From NCBI GenBank assembly GCA_947304245.1, contig CAMZAK010000007.1:1-35902 (forward strand): DNA of 35,902 bases, in the 5' to 3' direction. Made by a program: the position numbers and the translations under genes. The stretch is from an uncultured Clostridia bacterium. GTDB taxonomy: Bacteria > Bacillota > Clostridia > Oscillospirales > Ruminococcaceae. The notes beneath the pieces are model-generated. The model ran no database searches and was not told the DNA's origin. It saw nothing but the letters and a program-made list of their open reading frames with translations. Positions 19,309 to 27,434 of the stretch are shown piece after piece; within the stretch, counting starts at the first letter, position 1; every line of letters begins with the position of its first letter.

Positions 19309-20250
19309 TTGGAAATTAAAGAATTTGTGGTTAAAAGAGAAGATGTTAACAAAAGAATAGATGTTTTAATTTGTGAAAATTTTAAAGAAATTAGCAGGAG
19401 CTATGTTCAAAAGCTAATTTTAAAAAGTTGTATTGTGGTTAATAATAAAAATATTGATAAGAATTATAAAGTTAAATTTAATGATATTGTAAAAATTAAT
19501 TTCCCAAAACCAGAAAAATTTGAAGTTTTAAAACAAAACATACCATTAAATATTGTTTATGAGGATGAAGAATTTTTAATTGTTAACAAAAAAAGAGGCA
19601 TGGTTGTTCACCCTGCAGCTGGAAATTTTAACAACACATTAGTTAACGCTTTAATGTGGCACTATGAAGGAAAACTTTCTTCAATTGGAGGCATTTTAAG
19701 GCCAGGAATAGTGCATAGGCTAGACAAAAATACAACAGGTTTAATGATTATTGCAAAAACAGATGAGAGTTTTAAAAGCATTTCAACTCAAATTAAAAAT
19801 CGTTCTTTAATTAAAATTTATGAAGCTATTGTTCATGGAAATTTTAAAGAAAAAAAAGGCACTGTAAACCTTCCAATTGGCAGACATTTTAAAAACAGAA
19901 AAAAAATGGCTGTTAATTTTAATAATGGAAAAGATTCCATAACACACTTTAAAGTTTTAGAAGAATTTAAAGATTTTAGTTACATTAAACTTAAATTAGA
20001 AACAGGCAGAACACATCAAATTCGTGTTCACATGGCGCATATTAATCATCCACTTGCTGGAGATGATGTTTATGGTTACAAAACAGATTTTAAAAAATAC
20101 GGTTTAAACTTTGGGCAATGTTTGCATGCTAAAGAATTAGAATTTTTTCATTATAAATTAAATAAAATAGTTAAAATAAAAGCTGAAGCTGATGAATATT
20201 TTTTAAACTTTTTGAATAAATGTCAGAGAAATAGTAAATTAAAGTTTTAG
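19309..20250 (+). CDS. rluD: RluD-family ribosomal large-subunit pseudouridine synthase
   Basis: Isomerises specific uridines of 23S rRNA to pseudouridine. The 313-residue protein has an N-terminal S4 RNA-binding domain (about 14-75), then the RluA-type catalytic domain with Asp139 in RPGIVHRLDKNTTGLM, followed by GRTHQIRVHMAHINHPLAGD. Length and lspA-rluD order match the YlyB-type enzyme of Firmicutes. The start is TTG 19309, nine bases after AAAGG. Exact target uridines cannot be told from sequence. Confidence 0.93.
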   Translation: MEIKEFVVKREDVNKRIDVLICENFKEISRSYVQKLILKSCIVVNNKNIDKNYKVKFNDIVKINFPKPEKFEVLKQNIPLNIVYEDEEFLIVNKKRGMVVHPAAGNFNNTLVNALMWHYEGKLSSIGGILRPGIVHRLDKNTTGLMIIAKTDESFKSISTQIKNRSLIKIYEAIVHGNFKEKKGTVNLPIGRHFKNRKKMAVNFNNGKDSITHFKVLEEFKDFSYIKLKLETGRTHQIRVHMAHINHPLAGDDVYGYKTDFKKYGLNFGQCLHAKELEFFHYKLNKIVKIKAEADEYFLNFLNKCQRNSKLKF

Positions 20251-20262
20251 GAGGAAAGCGAG

Positions 20263-21150
20263 TTGGAAATTAATAATAAAAAAAATAGTTTTTTAGAAAG
20301 TGTTTTATATGGAGTATGCATGGGAATTTTTGAAGTTGTTCCCGGAATTAGTGGAGGAACTTTAGCACTAATTTTAAACATTTATGAAACTTTAATTTTT
20401 GCAATAAGCAATTTAAAAAAAGATTTTAAAAATAGTGTTAAAATTTTGCTTCCATATCTTTTAGGAATGGGAATTGGAATTTATTGTTTCAGTTTTGTAA
20501 TTAGTTTTTTGCATAAAAAATTTCCAATGGAGGTTAATTTTTGGTTAATGGGATTAATAATTGGAATAATTCCTTCAATTGCCTCAAAAGCTAAAAAATA
20601 TATGAACAGTGATAATTTTAGTGGAAAAATTTCTTGTTTTTTTTCGTTTGTTTTAACAATTTTAATAATGTTTTTAATTAATTATTTTTCTTTTAATTTA
20701 AATAATACTAATGAAATAATAGAGAGTTTAGATTTTTTTAATGGTTTAAAATTTATGTTAGTTGGAGCTTTAGCGTCTTTTTGTTTAATGTTGCCTGGTT
20801 GTAGTGGTAGTTTAATTATGCTTGTGTTTGGAACATATTACAGTGTAATTAACTCAATACATACATTTAATTTTAATATAATATTTGTTGTTGGAATTGG
20901 AATTTTGCTAGGACTTTTAATAGGTTCTAAAATAATAGGTTATTGTTTGAAAAATTTTAGAGCACAAACTTTTTTTGCAATTTTAGGTTTAATTATTGGT
21001 TCTGTTTTTTCTCCTTTTTTAAATTTTTTAAAAACCTGTTCAGGACTGATTAATTTAAATTTTTTATTATTGCATGGTTTTTTTTCAATAATAACTCTTG
21101 TAGTGGGGGTTATATTTTCTTTAAAATTAGATTCTTATAATAATAAATAA
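20263..21150 (+). CDS. DUF368 membrane protein, candidate polyprenyl-phosphate transporter
   Basis: Polytopic membrane protein of 295 residues with about eight hydrophobic segments and two related re-entrant-type motifs, VVPGISGGTLALIL near the N-terminus and MLPGCSGSLIMLVFG in the middle. These are diagnostic of DUF368 (PF04018). Members of DUF368 have been shown in other bacteria to recycle undecaprenyl phosphate across the membrane for cell-wall synthesis. Applying that role here is inference by family. The start is TTG 20263, eight bases after a strong AGGAGG that overlaps the rluD stop, so it is the last gene of that transcript before the rpmF promoter. Confidence 0.88.
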   Translation: MEINNKKNSFLESVLYGVCMGIFEVVPGISGGTLALILNIYETLIFAISNLKKDFKNSVKILLPYLLGMGIGIYCFSFVISFLHKKFPMEVNFWLMGLIIGIIPSIASKAKKYMNSDNFSGKISCFFSFVLTILIMFLINYFSFNLNNTNEIIESLDFFNGLKFMLVGALASFCLMLPGCSGSLIMLVFGTYYSVINSIHTFNFNIIFVVGIGILLGLLIGSKIIGYCLKNFRAQTFFAILGLIIGSVFSPFLNFLKTCSGLINLNFLLLHGFFSIITLVVGVIFSLKLDSYNNK

Positions 21151-21181
21151 AAAATAAATAAAAATTGAAATATTTTGGTTG

Positions 21182-21211
21182 TTGACAAACTTTAAATTTA
21201 TGTGATATACT
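21182..21211 (+). promoter_or_regulatory. Extended -10 promoter of rpmF
   Basis: A perfect TTGACA (21182-21187) and TATACT (21206-21211) are 18 bases apart. The -10 is preceded by TGA (21203-21205), an extended -10. The predicted transcript begins about 44 bases before rpmF. This is one of the best promoter matches in the window. Confidence 0.8.
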
Positions 21212-21261
21212 TAAAAAGTATTATTTTTATTAGATAAAATTCAAGGGGAAGTGTTTTAATT

Positions 21262-21447
21262 ATGGCAGTGCCAAAGAGGAAGACATCTAAAGAAAGAAGA
21301 GACAAAAGACGTTCCACCGTTTGGAGGCTTAAAGTTCCAATCTTTTCGAGATGTGGGCAGTGTGGAAATCTTAAATTACCCCACAAGGTTTGTAAGAATT
21401 GTGGGTATTACAAAGGTGTTGAGATTTTAAAAATTAAAAAAGCTTAA
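21262..21447 (+). CDS. rpmF: 50S ribosomal protein L32
   Basis: Small 61-residue zinc-ribbon ribosomal protein. It begins MAVPKRKTSKERRDKRRS and carries two cysteine pairs (CGQCG and CKNCG), so this is the zinc-binding (C+) form. AGGGGAAG provides the ribosome site. The usual upstream yceD (DUF177) and downstream plsX are absent; it has its own promoter and is followed by a hairpin before der. Confidence 0.97.
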   Translation: MAVPKRKTSKERRDKRRSTVWRLKVPIFSRCGQCGNLKLPHKVCKNCGYYKGVEILKIKKA

Positions 21448-21463
21448 AAAATTAATTTTTTAA

Positions 21464-21492
21464 AGGCGAGGCTAATTGCTTCGCCTAAATTT
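21464..21492 (+). terminator. Hairpin between rpmF and der
   Basis: AGGCGAGGC (21464-21472) pairs with GCTTCGCCT (21478-21486) through nine base pairs, one of them G-U, around a five-base TAATT loop. The following AAATTTTATT is a weak U-tract. It may act as a partial terminator that separates rpmF output from der. Confidence 0.55.
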
Positions 21493-21518
21493 TATTATAA
21501 GTAAATTTGGAGGAAATA

Positions 21519-22862
21519 ATGGCTTTACCAATTGTTGTTATTGTTGGAAGGCCCAATGTTGGAAAATCTACATTGTTTAACAGGTTAGCAGGAAGAAAAC
21601 TTTCAATAATAGATGATGCTCCGGGTGTTACTCGGGATGGTGTTTTTTCAACTAGCAGTTGGAATGGAAAAGATTTTGTTTTAATAGACACAGGTGGATT
21701 TGAAACTAAAATTAAAAATAATGAAATTTTAAGTCAGGTTAACATTAAAACAAAAGAATATGTTGAAAAAGCAGATGCTATAATTTTTGTTGTGGATTGT
21801 AAAAGCGGTGTTTTGGCTTTAGATTTTGAATTAGCTAATTTTTTAAAAAAAACAGGAAAAAAAATTTTTTTAGCTGTTAACAAATGTGATGTTGTTGGAA
21901 ACACTCCAGAAGATTTTTTTGAATTTTATTCTCTTTTTCAAGAAAATGTGTTTGCGATTTCTGCAACACATGGGCATAATGTGGGAGATTTATTAGATGC
22001 AGTTGTTGAAAATTTTAATGTTTATGATAATGAAGAAAAAGATGAAGATGTAATAAAAATTGCAATAGTTGGAAAACCAAACGTTGGAAAATCTTCTTTA
22101 ATTAATAAGTTAATTGGAAGAGAAAAAATGGTTGTTTCAAATGTTGCAGGAACAACAAGGGATTCAATAGATACTAAGATTATTCATAAAAATAAAGAGT
22201 ATATTTTTATTGATACTGCTGGAATTAGAAAGAAATCTAAAATTAAAGAAAATATTGAGCATTACAGTGTTTTAAAATCTTTTATGGCAATTAACAGAGC
22301 TGACGTTGTTTTAATTCTTTTAGATGCAACAGAAAAAAGCAGCGAACAAGATTTAAAAATTGCAGGTTATGTTAAAGAAAAAGGAAAATGTTCAATAATT
22401 GTGGTTAATAAGTGGGATTTAAAAAGTAAAAGTGAAGACTATTTTAATGAATATGAAAAAGATTTAAACTTTAAATTTAATTTTATGGCATATTCTCCCC
22501 ATATTTTTATATCTGCTAAAACAGGGCATCGTTTAGAAAAATTGTATGAATTGATTGAAACTGTCAATAGTATGTACAATAAAAGACTCACAACAGGAAT
22601 GTTGAATGAATTGTTAACATATTCTATTTCTAGAGTTCAACCTCCTTCAAAAAAAGGAAAAAAACTGAAAATATTTTATATAACTCAAATTTTAATTAAA
22701 CCTCCAACATTTGTTATTTTTGTTAATGATAGTTTCTTAATGCATTTTTCCTATAAAAGATATATTGAAAACCAAATTAGAAAAGAATTTAACTTTTTAG
22801 GAACACCGTTAAGGTTTATAATTAAAGAAAATAAAAATAAAAAAACTTATGAGGTGAATTAA
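21519..22862 (+). CDS. der: Ribosome-associated GTPase Der (EngA)
   Basis: Two-domain GTPase needed for 50S assembly. The first G domain has GRPNVGKST, DTGG and NKCD; the second has GKPNVGKSS, DTAG and NKWD; a KH-like C-terminal domain follows. With this start it is 447 residues, normal for the family. I chose ATG 21519 over TTG 21507 because the TTG overlaps the GGAGG ribosome site (21509-21513), which is well placed for the ATG. plsY begins three bases after the stop. Confidence 0.96.
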   Translation: MALPIVVIVGRPNVGKSTLFNRLAGRKLSIIDDAPGVTRDGVFSTSSWNGKDFVLIDTGGFETKIKNNEILSQVNIKTKEYVEKADAIIFVVDCKSGVLALDFELANFLKKTGKKIFLAVNKCDVVGNTPEDFFEFYSLFQENVFAISATHGHNVGDLLDAVVENFNVYDNEEKDEDVIKIAIVGKPNVGKSSLINKLIGREKMVVSNVAGTTRDSIDTKIIHKNKEYIFIDTAGIRKKSKIKENIEHYSVLKSFMAINRADVVLILLDATEKSSEQDLKIAGYVKEKGKCSIIVVNKWDLKSKSEDYFNEYEKDLNFKFNFMAYSPHIFISAKTGHRLEKLYELIETVNSMYNKRLTTGMLNELLTYSISRVQPPSKKGKKLKIFYITQILIKPPTFVIFVNDSFLMHFSYKRYIENQIRKEFNFLGTPLRFIIKENKNKKTYEVN

Positions 22863-22865
22863 ATT

Positions 22866-23507
22866 ATGATTTTAAAAATTATTTTAATATTAATTTCTTT
22901 ATTATTTGCATATTTATTAGGGAGTATTAATTTTGCAATTTTAATAACCAAAAATTTTTTTAATAAAAATATTAAAGAAATCGGAAGTAAAAATGGCGGT
23001 TCAACAAATGTTTTTTTAAATGTTGGGAAAATCCCAGCTCTTTTAACTTTAATTGGAGATTCTTTAAAAGGTTTTTTAGCAGTTGCAATTGCTCAATTGC
23101 TTTGTTTTAAAGTTTTAGAATTTAAAACCTTGTTGTGGTTTAAATATGTTGTTTTAATATTTGCAGTTATAGGGCATATATTTCCCATATTTCATAAATT
23201 TAAAGGAGGAAAAGGGATTGCCGTTACAGCAGGAGGAATGATTTTCATAGATATTAAAATTTTTGTGACCTTGTTAACAATTTTTATTTTAATTTTAAAG
23301 TTTTCAAAAATGGTTTCTTTAAGCTCGGTTACAACAGCATTTTTTCTACCTATTGTGGCATTTATATTTAACTATTTTGATAATAATTTTTCAACATCAA
23401 TAACATCCATAGTTACAATTTTAAGTACAATAATTTCAATTATAATAATATTTGCACATAAAGAAAACATTAAAAGAATAATAGAAAAAAGAGAAACTAA
23501 AATTTAA
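22866..23507 (+). CDS. plsY: Acyl-phosphate glycerol-3-phosphate acyltransferase PlsY
   Basis: Membrane enzyme that acylates sn-glycerol-3-phosphate with acyl-phosphate, the first step of phosphatidic acid synthesis in most bacteria. The 213-residue protein has about five membrane helices and the PlsY loops: LGSINFA, GSKNGGSTNVF (the usual GNPGATN motif with Gly for Pro), GDSLKG and KFKGGKGIAVTAGG. It is immediately followed by gpsA, which makes its glycerol-3-phosphate substrate. The order der-plsY-gpsA is common in Clostridia. Confidence 0.94.
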   Translation: MILKIILILISLLFAYLLGSINFAILITKNFFNKNIKEIGSKNGGSTNVFLNVGKIPALLTLIGDSLKGFLAVAIAQLLCFKVLEFKTLLWFKYVVLIFAVIGHIFPIFHKFKGGKGIAVTAGGMIFIDIKIFVTLLTIFILILKFSKMVSLSSVTTAFFLPIVAFIFNYFDNNFSTSITSIVTILSTIISIIIIFAHKENIKRIIEKRETKI

Positions 23508-23520
23508 AATGAGGTTTAAA

Positions 23521-24534
23521 ATGATTAAAAATATTGCAATTGTTGGTGCCGGTGGTTTTGGTTTGGCTATTTCTAAACTTCTTTGTTCCTATAAAAAATT
23601 TAATTTAGTTCTTTGGTCTGCTTTGGAAGAAGAAATATATAATTTAAAAAAATATAAAGAAAACAAACGACTTCTTCCAAATATTTTAATAAACACTGAT
23701 GAAATTTTTTTAACTAATGACGTTAAAGATTTAAAAAATGCTGAAATAATAATTTTTGCGGTAGCTTCTAATTTTATTAGGCAGGTTGCAAAAAAAATTG
23801 CACCTATTTTAAAAAAAGATGTAATAATAGTTAATGCTTCTAAAGGGATGGAAGAAAAAAGCTTTAAAAGGCTTTCCGAAGTGATTTATGAAGAAACTAA
23901 GATAGAAAATATTGTGGTTCTTTCTGGGCCTTCTCATGCAGAAGAAATTGCTAAATTAATGCCTACAACAATTGTTGCTGCGTGCCAAAATATTCATCTT
24001 GCGAAAAAGGTTCAAGAAATTTTAAATTCTTCTTATTTTAGAGTTTATGTTAATGAAGATGTTGTTGGAGTGGAAATTGCAGCTGCTCTTAAAAACATAA
24101 TAGCTTTAGCAGTTGGAATTTGTGAAGGTTTTAAATTGGGGGACAATGCAAAAGCAGCACTTATTACTAGAGGGCTTGCAGAGATTGCAAAATTAGGAAT
24201 TTTTTTAGGAGCAAAAAAAGAGACTTTTGCAGGGCTTTCAGGATTAGGGGATTTAATAGTAACCTGCACCAGTCTACATAGTAGAAATAAAAGAGCAGGA
24301 ATTTTAATAGGTGAAGGAATTAGTGTTGAAAAAGCTTTAAAAACTGTAAATAAAACCGTTGAAGGATATTATGCAACAAAAACAGTTTATGAATTAGCAA
24401 GAAAAGAAAAAATTAGTATGCCAATAACAGAAGAATTATATGAAATTTTATATGAAAATAAAGATATTGGAAGTTCAATAAAAACTTTAATGAATAGAAC
24501 GGCAAAAAATGAAAACAAGATTATTTGGGTTTAA
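23521..24534 (+). CDS. gpsA: NAD(P)-dependent glycerol-3-phosphate dehydrogenase
   Basis: Reduces dihydroxyacetone phosphate to sn-glycerol-3-phosphate for phospholipid synthesis. It has the Rossmann start IAIVGAGGFGLAISKLL, VNASKGMEEKS, LSGPSHAEEIA, the catalytic-lysine region AAALKNIIALAVG and the C-terminal FAGLSGLGDLIVTCTS with substrate-binding Arg/Asn in SRNKRAG. I chose ATG 23521 (337 residues) over ATG 23509, because GAGG (23511-23514) lies six bases before 23521 whereas the upstream ATG has no ribosome site. It probably shares a transcript with plsY. Confidence 0.95.
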   Translation: MIKNIAIVGAGGFGLAISKLLCSYKKFNLVLWSALEEEIYNLKKYKENKRLLPNILINTDEIFLTNDVKDLKNAEIIIFAVASNFIRQVAKKIAPILKKDVIIVNASKGMEEKSFKRLSEVIYEETKIENIVVLSGPSHAEEIAKLMPTTIVAACQNIHLAKKVQEILNSSYFRVYVNEDVVGVEIAAALKNIIALAVGICEGFKLGDNAKAALITRGLAEIAKLGIFLGAKKETFAGLSGLGDLIVTCTSLHSRNKRAGILIGEGISVEKALKTVNKTVEGYYATKTVYELARKEKISMPITEELYEILYENKDIGSSIKTLMNRTAKNENKIIWV

Positions 24535-24544
24535 ATTAAAATAT

Positions 24545-24573
24545 TTGCATAAAAAAAATATATATGATATATT
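24545..24573 (+). promoter_or_regulatory. Extended -10 promoter of rpsB-tsf
   Basis: TATATT (24568-24573) is preceded by TGA (extended -10) and lies 17 bases after TTGCAT (24545-24550). Initiation near 24580 would give a leader of about 150 bases, far longer than others in this window. Confidence 0.55.
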
Positions 24574-24579
24574 AAAATT

Positions 24580-24733
24580 GGTGTTAATGTATTTTAAAGT
24601 TATATTTTGTAAAAATTAATAAGAAATATAAAAACGCACGCATAATTTATAGGGGCAGATTTGTGGTTGTTTTTTTAAACAATTTTTTGTCTTTGAATAT
24701 GCGAAGGAATTAACAAAAAAGTGGAGGGTTAAA
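24580..24733 (+). promoter_or_regulatory. Structured 5' leader of rpsB
   Basis: The segment before rpsB can form a closing helix of CGCATA (24639-24644) with TATGCG (24698-24703). Inside it is a local hairpin of TTGTTT (24667-24672) with AAACAA (24677-24682), extendable by two G-U pairs and followed by six T (24683-24688). That is a terminator-like element upstream of the GGAGG ribosome site (24723-24727). This resembles leaders through which S2 or another r-protein controls rpsB-tsf in other bacteria. It matches no family I can name. Confidence 0.45.
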
Positions 24734-25516
24734 ATGGCAACAGTTACGATGAAACAACTTTTGGAGGCAGGAGTTCATTTTGGGCATCAATCTAGAAGAT
24801 GGAATCCTAAAATGGCACCATACATTTTTGCTGAGAGAAATAAACTTCATATAATAGATTTGCAAAAAACAGTTGTTAAATTAGAAAAAACATGTGAATT
24901 TGTTAGAAATATAATTAATAAAGATGGAAAGATTTTGTTTGTGGGAACAAAAAAACAAGCTAGTGAATCCATAAAAGAGGAAGCAATAAGATGTGACATG
25001 TTTTATGTAAATGCAAGATGGTTGGGCGGAATGATGACAAATTTTAAAACAATTAGAACTAGAGTGGACAGGCTTTATAAATTAAACAAGATGAAAGAAG
25101 ATGGAACATTTTCGCTATTAACAAAAAAAGAAGCTGGTAAATTGGAAATTGAAATAGAAAAACTAGAAAAATTTCTTGGTGGAATTAAAAAAATGGAAAG
25201 ACTACCTCAAGCTTTATTTGTGGTAGATCCAAAAAAAGAGAGAATTGCGATTTCAGAAGCAAGAAAATTAAAAATTCCAATAATTGCAATGGTGGACACA
25301 AATTGTAATCCAGATGAAGTAGATTATGTAATTCCTGCTAATGATGACGCAATTAGAGCAGTAAAATTAATTCTTTCTGTTATTGCAGATACAATAATTG
25401 AAGCAAAACAAGGAGAAATTAAAGAAGAAGTAGTAAACGTAGTAAACAAGAAAATTGAAAAAGAAAAAGAAGATGGAATTGTAAGTGAAAAAGATTCAAA
25501 AGATGTTGCAAAATAA
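24734..25516 (+). CDS. rpsB: 30S ribosomal protein S2
   Basis: Ribosomal protein of the small-subunit back. The 260-residue protein has the conserved start [50 protein letters not shown] and [28 protein letters not shown]. The last 35 residues are a charged tail. GGAGG is six bases before the ATG. tsf follows after 62 bases, the near-universal rpsB-tsf pair. Confidence 0.98.
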   Translation: MATVTMKQLLEAGVHFGHQSRRWNPKMAPYIFAERNKLHIIDLQKTVVKLEKTCEFVRNIINKDGKILFVGTKKQASESIKEEAIRCDMFYVNARWLGGMMTNFKTIRTRVDRLYKLNKMKEDGTFSLLTKKEAGKLEIEIEKLEKFLGGIKKMERLPQALFVVDPKKERIAISEARKLKIPIIAMVDTNCNPDEVDYVIPANDDAIRAVKLILSVIADTIIEAKQGEIKEEVVNVVNKKIEKEKEDGIVSEKDSKDVAK

Positions 25517-25578
25517 TTTATAAAATAAAATTTTTAATTTAATATAAATTTTAGAATTATTGTTAATGGAGGAAGTGT

Positions 25579-26493
25579 ATGAGTTCAAAATTTACTGCAA
25601 AAGATGTTCAAGAATTAAGAAAAAAAACAGGTGTTGGAATAATGGAGTGCAAAACTGCTTTAAAAGAAGCAGACGGGAATTTTGAAGAAGCTTTTTCAAT
25701 ACTTCGTAAAAAAGGAGCTGCAAAAGCAGCAAAAAAGGCAGACAGAATTGCTGCAGAAGGTTTAGTTTTAACTAAAATTGAAAACAACGTTGGGGTTATT
25801 GTTGAAATTAATTCTGAAACAGATTTTGTTTCTAAAAATGAAAGATTTAAAAATTTTGCTAATAAAGTTTCAAATGTTATTTTATTAAAAAATCCTAAAA
25901 GTTTAGAAGAATTAAATGAATTAAAAATTTCTGAAGATTCTGAAATAACGGTTGAAAAAGCTTTGCAAGAAGAAATTTTAGCTATTGGAGAAAACTTAAA
26001 AATAAGAAGATTTGTAAGATTAACAGGAAATTTAATTTCATATATTCATGGGGAAGGGAAAATAGCTGTTTTAGTTAAGTTTAATGATGAAGTAGATTTA
26101 AACAACCAAGACTTTGTTGAATATGCTAAAAATATTGCTATGCAAATTGCTGCTACAAATCCACAATATTTAAAACCGGAAGAAATTCCTGAAAGTGTTT
26201 TAAATGAAGAAAATGAAATATTAAAGCAGCAGATAATTAATTCTGGTAAACCTTCTAACATTGCAGATAAAATTGTTAAAGGTAAGATTAATAAATTTTA
26301 TAAAGAAGTGTGTTTGTTAAATCAGGAGTATGTTAAAGACAATAAGCAGGATGTTAAAAGTTACACCGAGGAAGTTTCAAAAAAACTTAATATGAAGATT
26401 GAAATTTTAAAGTTTGTTAGAATGGAAAAAGGGGAAGGAATAGAGAAAAAGTCTAATGATTTTGGTGATGAAGTATATTCTATGATAAATTAA
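25579..26493 (+). CDS. tsf: Elongation factor Ts
   Basis: Guanine-nucleotide exchange factor for EF-Tu. The 304-residue protein begins with the UBA-like domain containing TGVGIMECKTALKEADGNFE and the EF-Tu-contact region, then two core subdomains (VEINSETDFVSKNERF; NIAMQIAATNPQYL). Length is typical for the long Firmicute form. GGAGG is six bases before the ATG. The usual downstream pyrH-frr are absent; the next gene is a Spo0A-like regulator. Confidence 0.97.
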   Translation: MSSKFTAKDVQELRKKTGVGIMECKTALKEADGNFEEAFSILRKKGAAKAAKKADRIAAEGLVLTKIENNVGVIVEINSETDFVSKNERFKNFANKVSNVILLKNPKSLEELNELKISEDSEITVEKALQEEILAIGENLKIRRFVRLTGNLISYIHGEGKIAVLVKFNDEVDLNNQDFVEYAKNIAMQIAATNPQYLKPEEIPESVLNEENEILKQQIINSGKPSNIADKIVKGKINKFYKEVCLLNQEYVKDNKQDVKSYTEEVSKKLNMKIEILKFVRMEKGEGIEKKSNDFGDEVYSMIN

Positions 26494-26531
26494 AACAATT
26501 TAATGTATTTATATTTTAAGGAGCAAAAATT

Positions 26532-27317
26532 ATGAAAATTGTTAAAAGTCATCTATTATTTTTAATAGATAAACCAGAACACCATAGTGAAATGGTTAGT
26601 AGTTTATATTGCTTAAAAAATGTAAATGTTATGAGAATTAAAAATATGGAGTTTAAACATATAAGGAATTATTTAAATAAAAGAAGAAATTGTGTTGTTT
26701 TATTATTTGTAGAAAATAATAAAGGTAGCGCTATGGGGATGCTACATAATTTATATAATAATTCTTATAATTCACCTTACATAATTGGGGTGTTTAAAAC
26801 CAACAGAAAAAGATTTTTAGAGCATGTTAAATCTTGTGGAATAGTTAAACTTTTCTGCACAAAATCTAGTAATTATTCAGACTATCAGGTTGTGGATTGG
26901 GTTAAAAAAATTTGCACATATGTTAGTATGGATTCTATTTTTCCATTTTCGCAATCTTATGCCAATTCTTATGTTAGAAATAAAATATGCAAGAAGCTAC
27001 AACAAATGGGAATGGTGAATTTTTTAACTGGATATAAATATATTGTTGATGCTGTTGAACTTTATATTAAAAATTTAAATTTTCGTATAACAACAGACAT
27101 ATATAAATCTTTATCCGTAAGGTATGACACTGCTCCAGCTAACATAGATAGGTGCATGAGGCATGCAATTGAAGTTATGTGGAGAGACACTTCGTTTGAA
27201 TGTCTTGAAAGATATTATCCTAATAGTTCTAAAATTTATGAAAACAGACCGGCAGTTTTAGAGTTTGTTAAATGTTTGGCAGAAGACATTAAAAAGGGTA
27301 TTTTATATCATAGATAA
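26532..27317 (+). CDS. spo0A: Spo0A-like regulator with degenerate receiver domain
   Basis: Protein of 261 residues, close to the 267 of Bacillus Spo0A. The C-terminal half (about 148-256) matches the Spo0A DNA-binding domain: LTGYKYIVDAVELYI, then TAPANIDRCMRHAIEVMW in place of the TASRVERAIRHAIEVAW recognition helix, and a closing NRPAVLEFVKCLAEDI. The N-terminal half (about 5-128) has receiver-like alternation, but the acidic pair is reduced to Asp13. The phospho-acceptor region reads VVLLFVENN with no aspartate, though Lys111 may match the conserved lysine. It thus looks unable to accept phosphate by the usual route. AAGGAG lies eight bases before the ATG. Position between tsf and ffh is not the normal spo0A locus. 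It may control genes constitutively, or be a diverged paralogue. Confidence 0.8.
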   Translation: MKIVKSHLLFLIDKPEHHSEMVSSLYCLKNVNVMRIKNMEFKHIRNYLNKRRNCVVLLFVENNKGSAMGMLHNLYNNSYNSPYIIGVFKTNRKRFLEHVKSCGIVKLFCTKSSNYSDYQVVDWVKKICTYVSMDSIFPFSQSYANSYVRNKICKKLQQMGMVNFLTGYKYIVDAVELYIKNLNFRITTDIYKSLSVRYDTAPANIDRCMRHAIEVMWRDTSFECLERYYPNSSKIYENRPAVLEFVKCLAEDIKKGILYHR

Positions 27318-27363
27318 AAAGATGAAAATTATTATGAAATATGAATATATTTAGGAATAAAGA

Positions 27364-27392
27364 TTGACAATTTAATTAATAATATGTATAAT
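27364..27392 (+). promoter_or_regulatory. Consensus sigma-A promoter of ffh
   Basis: Perfect TTGACA (27364-27369) and perfect TATAAT (27387-27392) are separated by the optimal 17 bases, about 42 bases before the ffh start. It is the closest match to the housekeeping consensus in the window and should drive ffh-rpsP-khpA-rimM-trmD. Confidence 0.85.
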
Positions 27393-27434
27393 TTTAAAAA
27401 TAACTTTTTAACATGATCTTTTGGAGGCGTTTTA

